DNA of 64,000 nt from Protonemura montana (Eukaryota; Arthropoda; Insecta; Plecoptera; Nemouridae). This document shows positions 13,864-25,300 of the stretch, in pieces. Position 1 is the stretch's first letter. Each line of letters begins with the position of its first letter. Made by a program: the position numbers and the translations under genes. The notes under the pieces are model-generated. The model made no database searches. It saw nothing but the letters and a program-made list of their open reading frames with translations, and was not told where the DNA came from. The stretch covers positions 24,369,775 to 24,433,774 of the forward strand of contig OX387605.1 in NCBI GenBank assembly GCA_947568835.1, given 5' to 3'.

Positions 13864-15204
13864 CGTCTTGACGCAAGCACTCGAAGGGGGCGCTCGAGCC
13901 TTACAAGGTAAGGTTGCGACGGTGACTTGAGAAGGGTGGGGGCCGCCGCGCGGCGTGTTGCCAACGACGCCGATGAGGCAACCGCCGCGCTAGCCTGCAG
14001 CCTGGTGGAGCAGAAAAAAAGCGCTGCGATTTGCGTCTGGGCCTCCCCTCTTGCTGGCTGGCTGGTTGCAACCGATTCCAGGGATTGCAAAGGCATTTCG
14101 TCGGGATCGGTGCAAATCCAGGGCGTCACGGTGGCCGTCGGTGTGTCATCGGGGCCGTGGAGATGAGCCACCCGCTCTTGACGCATGGCTTTCGCTCCTT
14201 GACCCCAACCCCAGCTCATGAGGACCCCCTGGTCAACGTAAAGGTCTCGCCGGTGGCTCTCCGACGCTCTCTGCAATGCGACGCCAAGTGCGACGCCGAG
14301 CGACGTCGTTATGGCCGCGCGCCAGGGAATGCGTCGTGCCGGAAAGACCCTCGACGCTGCACCTCTTGGCGCTGTCGCCGTCAACAACGAGGCCGTTGTC
14401 ACGACGACGCCAAGCGACGGAAACCTTTTGCACGTTTATTTCAGGGCGCTGATTCGCGCAACAGCTAACCAATCCAGCGCGACGTCGCGAGACGCCGTGG
14501 GCGTCGGAATTTAATATCAGACCATGATCCTCCCGGATTTCTCTTTGTCGGAAAGCCGTTAAATTAGCGTTCCTCCGACGCACTTTTCCTCCTATACGCA
14601 AACGGAGAGACGCGCGTGTCGTTCCCGACATCGATACCCACAACAAAGCCGCGTCGCTTTATCGGCAACGAGGACGACGACGCCGTCGACGGAGGCAGCT
14701 GCTTTTTCCGCGACGGCCTGTAAAGCGGCGTCTTGGAGCAGATCGCGGCCCTGCTATCTTTCCGTTCCTCCGCCCTCCCTAATGGGCTAGCACGTGTCCC
14801 GGCTATCTTTAGACTCCACCGCACGGCAAGGAGTGCAGGCACACGTCGTACATCGCGGCCCCCTCGACGCACGGCCCGGCGGCTGCCGTCGCCGTCTTCG
14901 TTTTTTCTCCCTCGCCGCGTGCCGTGGCAGGCCTCGACGGCATCCCCTCTCCCCCTGGCTGTCACGTGACACGCTCCACTTGGCCGACGGTTGCGACGGC
15001 GTCGCGGCGTTCGCTCGCGGCCATTTCGCACGGAAATGTGTCAAGGGGCAGACCTTGCCCTTTAGCGCCATGCACAGCGCGAGCTCCTTTGGCTGTTGGA
15101 TGGACGACCAAGCCGTTGACAGAGGTGCCTTTAGCGTGCTGGCGATCTGGTTGCCTTGGGAGCTTTCGTGGTCGTGTCTACGGAGTCGCAAAGGAGCGCG
15201 TCGG

Positions 15205-15244
15205 CGTCGGGTTGCCGTTAGAAGCGTCGGGTTGCCGTTAAAGG
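15205..15244 (+). repeat. 20-bp unit, two tandem copies
   Basis: The unit GCGTCGGGTTGCCGTTA plus three bases occurs twice in succession, a small local duplication. Confidence 0.8.
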
Positions 15245-17962
15245 CGTCGGCGACGGCTTCGCGCTGCGAGCGGCGTTGCGAAGTTTTGCAAACTTCGCAG
15301 TACATGCGCGGCGAGCGAGGTCCCCGAGGCTCGACCCACGTTCTTCGTGGCGTCGTATAGCAATCGAATTAACGTGAGAGCGGCAGAAGCCTTGCCACCC
15401 GGAGAGGCGGTGCGATCGGGCAGCTACCCCGTATGCCAACTCGGTAGCTAGTAGGTACATGGGCACTTCGGGCTCGGGTGACGGGCGCGATTGGCCGGGG
15501 AAACGAGATAGGCACTCTTGAAATCGGGGAATGGGGCGCATCCCGTGGTCCTTTGTCTTGGGAGTGGTTATATGACAAGGGTGATCCTGATACGCAGTCC
15601 GACAAAGGATTTTAGCTACCCCAAAGTACGTTTGGTGTATTGTATGCAGATACCAAGATTACTTGAACTCTTTTCCTCAATCCGAGAATTGTAGATCAAT
15701 TGTTGTCAACTAATTTCTGAACATGAACAACCCTGCCTACCTAATCTGCATTGGCCTGATACGATAAATGATTTCCGTTCGATTTGAATACCGCCGATTT
15801 TCAATGCTGCAAAACTTGCATGAGATATTCTCGACGACAACGGTACACTTCTTAAGCTTGTAATCCCAACCCCAGACTCCTACGTCTCGTCTCCATCCTC
15901 CCGTCGCGGTCCAAGTCCTGATCCCGTTCGTAATCCCCGCGTGATCCGTGCTCCGATCCTGTCCGCACCTCGGCAACGCTCTTCCCTGCGTCGCGACGCG
16001 TTCGGCCGCGCTCGGCGTCGCTCGTGCCGGGCGGGCGGGGGAGGGGGGCACCGGGGGTGCAGGCGTCGCGAGCCGCGCGGGCCTAACGCGAGTTGGCCGA
16101 CGACCGCGAGTCAGCGCACCACGAATGCGGTATCTCGAGGTAAGAGTTCAGCCGTTCATCGGCCACAAAGCATTGAGAAGCTGAGTATACGCTCGGGCAG
16201 CGATAATCCGCTCACGGCTCGTCGCCGTCTTCGACGCGGACGTCGGGAGGGTGTTGAATTATTTTCGGCGGTCGCGTGCCGTCGCGCTGGACGACGCCGA
16301 CGCCGTCGACAAGAGGTTGGCGCCTTACCGTGGTACAATTATAGAATTAAGTGTATTCCGTGTGTGCTACGGTGTTTTTGTTATTGTTATTATTTAGTTA
16401 TTCGTGCCGCGAGGTTCGTCGCGAGCAGCCGAGGCGTCGGTGTGGCTGACTACTGACGTCCTCAGGACCGATGTGAAATAATTTATGGCGTCGGTCTGAG
16501 CGATTGCGTTCGCGTTCCTCCCGTGCTAAATATTCATGCGTGTCGTTATCGTTCTTGCTCACGCACCGGGGCACGCAAGCATGCCATACGCATTATCGTA
16601 CACACCTTTTGAGCCCGTGCGTTCTCGTGAGGTGCTTGCAACGGGTCGCTGGTTAGGAGGACTCGCGTTCGTGCGATCCGACTCCGGGCTCGATGCAGGC
16701 TCGGCTTTCATCTCGAGAGTTTCGGGTCTTGCCCGACGCGGTCGCCTCGTTAGCGACTACTTTGTCGTCATGACGTCGTCGTTGGCGTCGCCGTCGCTGC
16801 CTACGCACGTCAGGCTTCCTTTTCACGAAGCGACGGCTGCTTCAATCTCGACGGCCCCGACAAACGGCCGCGGAGAGAGTCTTGGTAGTCTGAGAGCGGT
16901 CAAGTCAGGACTGGACGCCATGTTATCTTTTGATAACGTGGTAGTTTTTAAACGGTGGGGCCACAGCGAGAATTCGGAATTCAATTGGCTGCTTGCTTTT
17001 GTCGCACTTTTCGCGAGTATTTGCGGTATTTGTTTCTGCTAACAATTCTGGGGCCAGACCTTTGCAAACCAGAGTTACAGCTTAACACCTATCGATTTAG
17101 GGGTACCGTTGTTATCACCGTGGTAAAAACCTCTGAAAATCTGATTACACCGTTTGTCAATTGGCTGACCATCTTTAAACTCTGAGGTTAAACTTAAACT
17201 TTTCTTTGTAAATCCATCCCAGGGACTCCGTTTAGGTTTGATTTGCATTATCCTAAATTGCTTTTGTAGACATTTTTCTTAGACCCCAAAGTTGACTTTT
17301 TTATGGTGAGATAATCTTCATTTGTGCGTAAACTATGTGCGATACTACAATGGTGGAATGTCATCGCCATGCAAACATGGAGTAGCTACTTGTTTGTTTT
17401 TTTCGCGTAGTGCCAACCGTCGATCACGTATTCGGCAACTCCCAGTCAATTCGCAGCCCTCTAACCCGCGGAAAACCCGCTTTTCCCCAGAAGCGCGTTA
17501 TTGCATTTCCCCGCGGCCCGCGCGGCGGTGTTAAATATTTCACGCTGTCGGCCGTGGGGCTATAGTCAGGGCCGACGTCCAATCACAGCCTGTAACATGA
17601 CTTGGCTCGCCTTTCGAGGCTTCTCAATCGTGTCTCACGACGTCAATCATCCGCCGAGTCATATGCGCGCGCACAACCCTCCTGTCCTACCGCAGACAAA
17701 ACAACACAAACAAGCAAACAAGCAAACAAGCCTAGCGCGAAATCGAACGTGTAACTTTTCGATATGCGAAACTCAAACATTGCTGATCGCTTTACATCTC
17801 AACGCGTTGCTCCGATCTCGTTGGGGATGGTCTGCAATCCACAGCGAAGACGGCGACAGCGAAATGCGCTCAGACCCACGATTTCCTTGGGGGGTAACTG
17901 TTCGGTCCCCTCGCTGACGTCACTCGGCTGTCACCTGGAATCAATTTGAGCATCGCGGGTAT

Positions 17963-17997
17963 TTCTTCCACTCGGTGACTTCTTCCACTCGGTGACA
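17963..17997 (+). repeat. 17-bp unit, two tandem copies
   Basis: TTCTTCCACTCGGTGAC is directly repeated in tandem. No coding or regulatory meaning is evident. Confidence 0.8.
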
Positions 17998-18516
17998 GCT
18001 TCTAGCTGCACCGTGTTGATATCGATCGGCAACGCGAGATTGAAACGAGCCTCGACAAACGCCTCCAGTGGCCTAGCCGAGCGGCGTCGAACGTTTCGGC
18101 CGAACGTAAATATTAAACAAACGCGGCCGTGTTTTGGTGTGCGCGTCTCCCCCGCGGCTGCCGGCCCAGCTGTGCCCCTTCCCCCCTTATCCCCGGCCGA
18201 CCCCCGAGACGCGGAAGGTGACGATTGCCACGTGAGCCGCGTTGTGGCGGTGGGAGGGGAGGCACGAGCCGGGGGCGACAGCTGGCGACGACCCGGTGGC
18301 CCCACAGGGCGGAAATCCGGCACACACTCCTTGCAAGACATCGACTGCATGCTCGGGAGAGAACGGTAACATCTCCCGGCTAGCGAGACGGGATCCCCCC
18401 TCGAAGACGCGACCGGGTCCAGACGCTTAGACTGCGAGGGTGGATGTTTGGAAGGGTGGCTGGCACGTGCCGACGCCCTGGCCTCTGGGCGTTTTGGTTG
18501 TCGCACCTCGGATGCG

Positions 18517-18610
18517 AAGCACCGGTCTTGGCGAGGTCGCACATGTTAAGCAACACTGTGCAGCGAGGCACAGTGGATGGGTGACCGCTCATGGTAACAC
18601 TGTAGTGAAT
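18517..18610 (+). mobile_element. 5S-derived SINE fragment (head only)
   Basis: GCACCGGTCTTGGCGAGGTC, then GTTAAGCAACAC, then GGATGGGTGACCGCTCATGG follow the order and rough spacing of the 5S-like head of the SINE family. The body beyond 18610 is missing or too diverged to see. Confidence 0.7.
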
Positions 18611-21078
18611 CTCAACAATGAATGAACTTGAATTTGTTTCTAATTTCATCAAGACAGCTGCAAGGGTTTGTTGTAGATTCGAACTTAGAAAGGATTGTCC
18701 ACTTTTCGTTGCTGACAAGAGTATGGCGTGGTTGGCGTTAGGCTGTAAACCCCTTTTCCTTTCTGGACAACGTTCGAATGATCATCTGCACCGTATCGTT
18801 CACCGCGACGCGCCTATCACTCCAGGGCGTGCGCTCGTAAAAAATGCGTCGTTAAACAGCACGATGCCACTCACGGCACGGTGGCATGGCGTTGCCGCTG
18901 TTTCGGAGCGGTCCGTGGGTGTCGAGGGTCCCCGTTGTGACCGCGGAGTCCCTGAACGGCGTGCCGGTAATGGGCTCGAACCACGAACGCTGTCGGATCG
19001 AACTTTGATTAGCAAAGGCAGCCCGATGGCACATGCAGGACGCTGTCCAAGGCTCGCAGTGGTCGACAACAAATTGAGCGGCGTTCGGTTTCGGCTGCCG
19101 CAGTTTCTCACGAGACTCGAAACTTCTTAGCTCGAGTTCGCCGTCGAGTTTCCTTGACCCTGAGAAAGTCGGTCAATCCATATTTCAGTTTTGTATTGCA
19201 TATTCCCCACTTAATCTGCATGAAGGCGCCACGCGATATTCGTGCCTTCGACCTTCCCTTACATCGACGCTTCTGCTAACACCGCACTGCCTAATTGTTT
19301 GCCTGCATTGTAGCGAAACTCTGGTAGCCGCTACTTGCCACGACCATTAGTTGTTGCTTACGACGTAATAACATTGACTTACTCACACCTGCAATCAATA
19401 ACGGACAGACGGGGTGAGAAAACCAAAACAAATCCCATATTTTGCACTAAACAAGTTTGAGCCACCAAGTGCAGTGTCGCCGCCGTGACTTGGCTGTGCT
19501 CGCATCGGTTTGCATCGACGGCCAGTTTGGCAACTCGTCAACCGCGCTCCGTCGGATACAGCACCTATGCTGTAAATTGGCCTTCGTGCTTAAACATGCG
19601 GCTCGATTATCGCCCGCTCTGATGTGCACATACCATACTTGTGACGGACGCAGCCAACATTCGGCCATCCCGTCTCGATCTAATGTGTGACGGGATCGAA
19701 AATGTGACCAAGAATTCGTCCCCGTGTACCAACCACTGGCCCTGGCTCGATACCGTGCTCTCCACACAAAGTGCCCTAATGAGAGACGATCGATCCCCGC
19801 TGCCGACAATCAACGGCAGCGGCGGTAGCGACCAAGATTCGGCTCTCACTTTCTCGGCAATCGATCGCCGCCCTCGCGGATTCAGGCCAAGCCGCCCCCG
19901 CGACGTCATCGCCGACCCCCCCACCCACCCAGCGCCGTGCCAGCCGGCACAACATAGCGGTGAATGGACCGAATCTCTCCCGAGCACCTAGTGCGTCGTC
20001 GATCAGGCCTCAACGTCGTCGGCCGCACTTGGCCGATCGCCACATCGTGACTCAGCGCGCGTCCCAGGGGTCGGCGACGGAGGCTATAGCCTCCGTGCGG
20101 CCAGCACGATCCGGCCAGCTGACACCTCGGTCCAGCCTCTTGGCGTCGGCGTCGATCGCACGGATGACGTCAAGCGCGCGACGCCCGTGCGGCAATCGAT
20201 GTGCGCTGCACGGCGAACATGTGCGGTTTCGCGCGGGGCGTCGCGGCGCTCGGCGGCGGCGTCGCCAGGTAGCGCCGACTGGCCTTGGGGGCGTTGCGCG
20301 CTCTCCGTGCGATCGATCGACTCTACGGTGGAGGTTGCCGCTCGGCGGAACCGGGTCACGGGGGTGGGTTCGTCAACGGTGGGTAGGGTAGGGGGCCAGG
20401 GGCTGACCTTGCGCCCTCACCTAATTACCCGGATATGCGTCATCTCACGTGGCGGAGGGAGGTGGGGTGGGAGAGGGGCGCATTAGGATGACCGTGCCCC
20501 GCTGTCTTGTTGCGCCGCGTGGTGCAACCATCGCCCTGCAGGAGGGTGGGGGCGACGTCGGCAGCACGGGGTCAAGGCGTCGGCATCCTTGGCGTCGTCG
20601 TGTTTGTCGCACGCTCCGGGTCTTGTTTTCGTTGCCCGACGTAGCCGTTGACCTAGCGCTTGACGCGGCACTCAGGGGTCGGCGAGGTCTGCGTCGAGGG
20701 CAAGGGTCGCCGTCGAGAGGCGCCTCTCTCCGTCGCCCAGGGCTGCCGCGCTGCCGTCACCCGACGAGGTCCCCGAGCGACGATGACGGATGGTGCTGAC
20801 ACTGACGCGGTTTTTTTTCGCGCATCCTCCAAGCCGCGACTCGGTGCCACCTTGAATCTCTCGGTGAACATCTTTGTCGCCGTGAACTTTCCCTCTCGCT
20901 CGGCGGTTCGCGGCGCAGTTTGCCTCTCGCACGGTGCCCCGGCTCGCCATCGACGCGGTCCTTGGTTCGTGCTCGTGTCGGCGCCGCTCCTGGATCGATG
21001 TCCCTCTCTTCCCCTGCCAAGGGGGCTGGGCACGTGACCTGCTGATCGATGCTATCACAGATTGATACCTGGTCTGTT

Positions 21079-21100
21079 CGTCGTCGTCGTCGTCGTCGTC
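21079..21100 (+). repeat. (CGT)n microsatellite
   Basis: About seven CGT/GTC triplets in tandem. Confidence 0.9.
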
Positions 21101-21900
21101 CTCGCCTTATCTCCATCTTGCCAGCGATTAATGGTTGGCGTTGGTCACGGGATCTGCTAGTTGCGGGCGATCAGATTGTGTGGATGAGGGGTGGAGGGGG
21201 TACTAGCTGGCCATCGGCCACCGCTGACCGCCGATCTGTGCCTCGCGTTATCAGTCCCCCTCGCTGATGAAAAACGGCGATCACGAAGGCGATTCGCCTT
21301 GACGTCTTGCTTTTCTTCTAATACGACGTCTTTCCACGGCATTAGGCGCTCGGCGTCGAGGGGACATAAAACAGACGGAGCGCACATAGCGGGTTGGGGG
21401 GGGGAGGTGTACACCTCCCAAAGAACGACAACATTCTTGGCTCGTCTCCCATGGCTGCGGCAATCTGGCGGCCATGTTCCATTCGTGCGCTCCTGAGGGG
21501 GTCGCTTCTTCTCGTCAACAATGCGCCTCTTGTGTTTTTGTGGACACGTGCGCGGTGGGTGGTGGGGGGGGGGGGGGTGCTCTGGAGGGTGCCGACAGGA
21601 CTGTCTTTAATTGGTGCAGCTTTCGCGGCTGCCGTGCAAATGTCCTCGCATTGCAGCGATGTCGGAGAGATATTAGTGAGATGCATTTCGCAGCATGAGT
21701 ATCTGCGGGGCTTACTCGAAGAGATCTTTTGTGATGTCGGCAGGGCTGCTGTTTCGGACAAGTTTCTCTTCTCTGCGAATTGTAAAAGTTGTTAAAATTT
21801 AAATTACTTCTTTTCTCAAGCGAATTGCCTTGTATTACTCGATTTTTCTATCCTAAATAATGCGGCACAAGAAAAATGAGTTAATAAAACCTATAAACCT

Positions 21901-21968
21901 GGGGGGGGGGGGGGGGGGGGGGGGGCCCGCTTCAAAATTATATTTGCCCCCCCCCCCCCCCCCCCCCC
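21901..21968. repeat. Facing runs of 25 G and 22 C
   Basis: Twenty-five G (21901-21925) are followed 21 nt later by 22 C (21947-21968). In one strand the two runs are complementary and could form a hairpin with a stem of about 22 bp, or quadruplex and i-motif structures. The pair lies about 350 bp upstream of the mef2 start codon. Run lengths may be assembly approximations. Confidence 0.85.
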
Positions 21969-22210
21969 ATAATCAATATGTCATAACATATTTTTAGTTA
22001 TCAGAGATTTCAGAAGGGAGCCCTAAGTCACCTTTTTGTAACTGAAATCCATTACCTATTGAAATACTGAAATTTCATTTGCCCTGCTTGTTGTGCAAAT
22101 TTTAATTTGTGATTTATTTTTTTTTAATTTCATGCGTTGATAGGTTATTGCAAGCACTTGTCTGGTACGAGCGATGGTCACTGACGGTTCCTTGTCCGGT
22201 GTTTTTCTAG

Positions 22211-22318
22211 GTCCGAGGGTGCAGATGCTGATCTAGCCGGCAGCCGAAGCAGCCGCCGACGCAAGTCTACCCGCCGCCCCCCTGCTCGCGTAACGGCCTC
22301 ACTCTGTTTACCCCGACC
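22211..22318 (+). other. mef2 5' UTR part of first coding exon (predicted)
   Basis: A good 3' splice site (GTGTTTTTCTAG) ends at 22210. The 108 nt after it lead directly to the mef2 ATG, which sits in a favourable context (GACCATGG). Animal mef2 genes usually have one or more upstream noncoding exons, so this boundary is plausible. The upstream exon or exons and the transcription start were not found. Confidence 0.55.
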
Positions 22319-22372
22319 ATGGGACGGAAAAAAATACAAATCTCGCGCATCACGGATGAACGGAACAGACAG
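22319..22372 (+). CDS. mef2: mef2 coding exon 1 (MADS box N-terminus)
   Basis: Encodes [18 protein letters not shown], the DNA-contacting N-terminal arm and start of helix 1 of the MADS box, and ends at a GTGAGA donor. The 54-nt length and the junction after Gln18 equal those of the first coding exon of vertebrate mef2 genes. It is too short to stand out as an open frame. Confidence 0.97.
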
Positions 22373-25300
22373 GTGAGACGATCCGTCCTCGTGGGAGCTT
22401 GTGAGTGACCGCGTCAGGAGACGTGGATCCGTGCAATTTTTTAGCGGAGGAGAATAATTTTGAGTACCTCAAACCATATCAAAGAAAAGACATTAGGTGA
22501 TGTTCACTTGCCTATTCTCGATCAGTTACCAAAATATTATCTTTGCTCCTGACGAATAAACTTTATGTTTATTCGTCAGTAGCAAAGCCAGTTGTAACTG
22601 GCTTCGACTTTGCCTGTCCATTTGTATCGCATCAATTCCCTTTCAGACCTAGATTTCTTATTGGTGTTTTAGATAATGCACAATGCTACTAGTTACATTT
22701 TCTTTTTAGCTGTGTGGGGTTTAGGGGCGGGGGGGGGGGGGGGGGGGGGTCGCTGCTCTTTTGATGAACATATTGCATTGCAACTAAATTCACAAACTTT
22801 GAAGTGCAAGAAACTGTCGAACGCAAACACACGGGCAATGTCTTTGTCTTGACGTCTGTCTCCGTCCCTTTGCGTGTGTGCCAAATATTCCCTGGCTTGG
22901 CTCCATCTTCTTGAAAGTAGCACATGGAAGAACAATCCCTGGTGACTTCTGAATGCTGGGCCACATTGTTGAAACTTAGCAATGAGAACTGCCATAGAAG
23001 CGTTGTTTTGTTCTCAACTATTGCATCAAAATGAAATCATCTTGGTCATAATTAAATTTACTGTTGAGCACAATTGCATGCTTATGCACTCAGGGCAGAA
23101 TGGCCATATCTGTATTGGATAAAAGGTGATTAGTGAAGGGTGGGTAGGGGGGGGGGGCATGGTACTTGAAAATAATTTAGTGCACACATCTATAGTTGCT
23201 ATACAATACTGTTATTTATTTAAGATTTTTGCTGTCTCTAGAGAAATATTTCTATGGGTGGCTCTGCAGTCGTGATTAATGTTTAATGGTTGATCATCAT
23301 CAATCTGATTGTGATTTCTGATGGCATATACCTACGTACACTTAGAGCCCTCGAGAGTCGAGCCAAAACATTAACCTATGAATGCCCATTCATGCTTACC
23401 ATCAGAGTACTGAACAGTACCTACTTAATCAGAGTGTTAAATTTCCAAAATCACCTGCATAATGCAAACCTAATCTCTAAATCTGACCGCCCAGACTTTC
23501 AAACATCCTGAATAATAAATCCCTTCGCAGGTGACGTTCAACAAGCGCAAGTTCGGCGTGATGAAGAAAGCGTACGAGCTGTCCGTGCTTTGCGACTGCG
23601 AGATTGCGCTGATAATCTTCAGCAGCTCGAACAAGCTGTACCAGTATGCCAGCACTGACATGGACAAAGTGCTGCTCAAGTACACCGAGTACAATGAGCC
23701 CCACGAGTCGCTCACAAACAAGAACATAATCGAGGTGAGTCGCACTGTGACTAGAATACGGGACGCAATGGTGGGCGGCAGGTGGTGGGAGCTTGCTGCG
23801 GAGCCGAGTTTTGTCTTTCAAATCCCTGTTAAGGTCTAACCTCAATTGGCATAGTAATAAGCAAAAGCACTAGCACTGCAACACAGCAAATTTATCAGTT
23901 ACAGGCAACGTTGAGCTTCGAATCTGACGCTATACAAAGAAGCTGCTGTCATTTGAGCTTTAGAATCCATTTGAGGTTATATTGTAGTATATTACATGTT
24001 TATATACAGTAAGATTGATGTGTAATTTTACACATAGACTAATTCTATGAAGAAACAGTCAGGTTGCAATGGTTTTTGACCATCTGCCTATGCATTTAAT
24101 TTAAAAACGGAGCACTCGACAACGTCTTACTTCGTCAGTTGGAAAAGATTGTCTGCCTTTTTTGTTAAAATTATGCTCTGTAATTGGTTGACTTATATAA
24201 GCACAACGCACAGGGAATGTTAGAATTTTTCAACGTTGTAAAATTCTATGTGCATTGAGTCGATTGTGTTCAGTCCCATATTATGATAACCAATTTTTAA
24301 GATTCTTGTTAACTATGCTTCGTATGCTTGTGCTTAATGCTATGTCAATTGTGGATAGACCTTTATCAAGCGGACACTTGCATGTCGATTACTGGCTTAC
24401 CCAGTTTTTTCTGTGTAACAAGATCGTTCATATTAGGATGAAATCTAATTTTAATTGCAAACGCTTGCAATGTGCGGGGTATTTTAAAATTATCAACACT
24501 AGAACCGTCTCAAAAATTGATGCCCAAACGGGGACATCAATTTGGGCATCAATTTTTGAGACGGTTATAGTGTTGATAATAATAAAACATCGTTCATGTT
24601 TGAAAGTTCCCTTTTGACCAGAAGTGCAATTCTTGTTACATTTTAATCTCATATTTGAATTCTGCATTCAAGAGAATGTCTGGTTCTTTGAGTGAGGGGA
24701 AGTTTGACAATTCATGGCTCCTCGGTGCTTATGCTGGCGGTGGTGAACTTGTCCAAAACTGCAGACATCTTTGAGATTTTACCCGTCACGTGACAACGGG
24801 AATAGTCTTTGGACATGTGCGGTTTGGTGATAAGCGGTTCAAAATTCTTATTTTGATACACTGTATAGTTTTACGTTTGATTATTGTTAATTTAAAAAAA
24901 TGACCAAACGTCAGTGGCATTGAATATGTCTTAAAAAACGCGTGCTTGTTTTCTGTTGATGCTTTGTTTATTGAAACAATATTTGGTGTAAGATGGCATT
25001 ATCTTTGAATGACAAGCTTGGGACTGGTTTTTGGTGGGAATGGTTTTTCTGAAGTATAAATGCTCAATCGTGAAAAAGCTTGTAAAGAAAATATACACCA
25101 ATGAAGTTAACGAAAAAATGATCTTAAATCCGTCTGGCCATAAAAGCTCCACTGTTAAAGAGTACAAAGTTTCCATCGCATTAAAAAATGTACTGAAAGG
25201 CTAGAAATGTATTGACATCGACAGAATGCATTGGCATCACGATGCGTGCATAGAGAACTTTATAGTGATTGCTGCCAGAGTGAGGCCATTGACAGAAAAA

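Larger units (their letters stand above)
6986..21900. other. Long GC-rich region upstream of mef2, no supported gene
   Basis: About 15 kb with no recognisable protein. Overlapping open frames of 100-230 codons on both strands (12.2-13.0, 13.7-14.4, 14.6-15.3 and 20.4-21.1 kb) are low-complexity Arg/Pro/Ala-rich readings of GC-rich DNA. Several translate homopolymer runs. Recurrent GGCGTC/GACGCC hexamers are the main texture, for example near 10190, 10340, 13760, 14285, 16000, 16790, 20570 and 20700. Short runs and repeats are listed separately. mef2 5' noncoding exons and enhancers are expected upstream but cannot be located by eye. Confidence 0.6.

Noticed and set aside
13704-14402. Minus-strand open frame of about 230 codons, the longest in the window
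   Set aside because: The sequence is Arg/Pro/Ala-rich, translates a poly-G run into polyproline, overlaps open frames on the other strand, and shows no domain or splice context.
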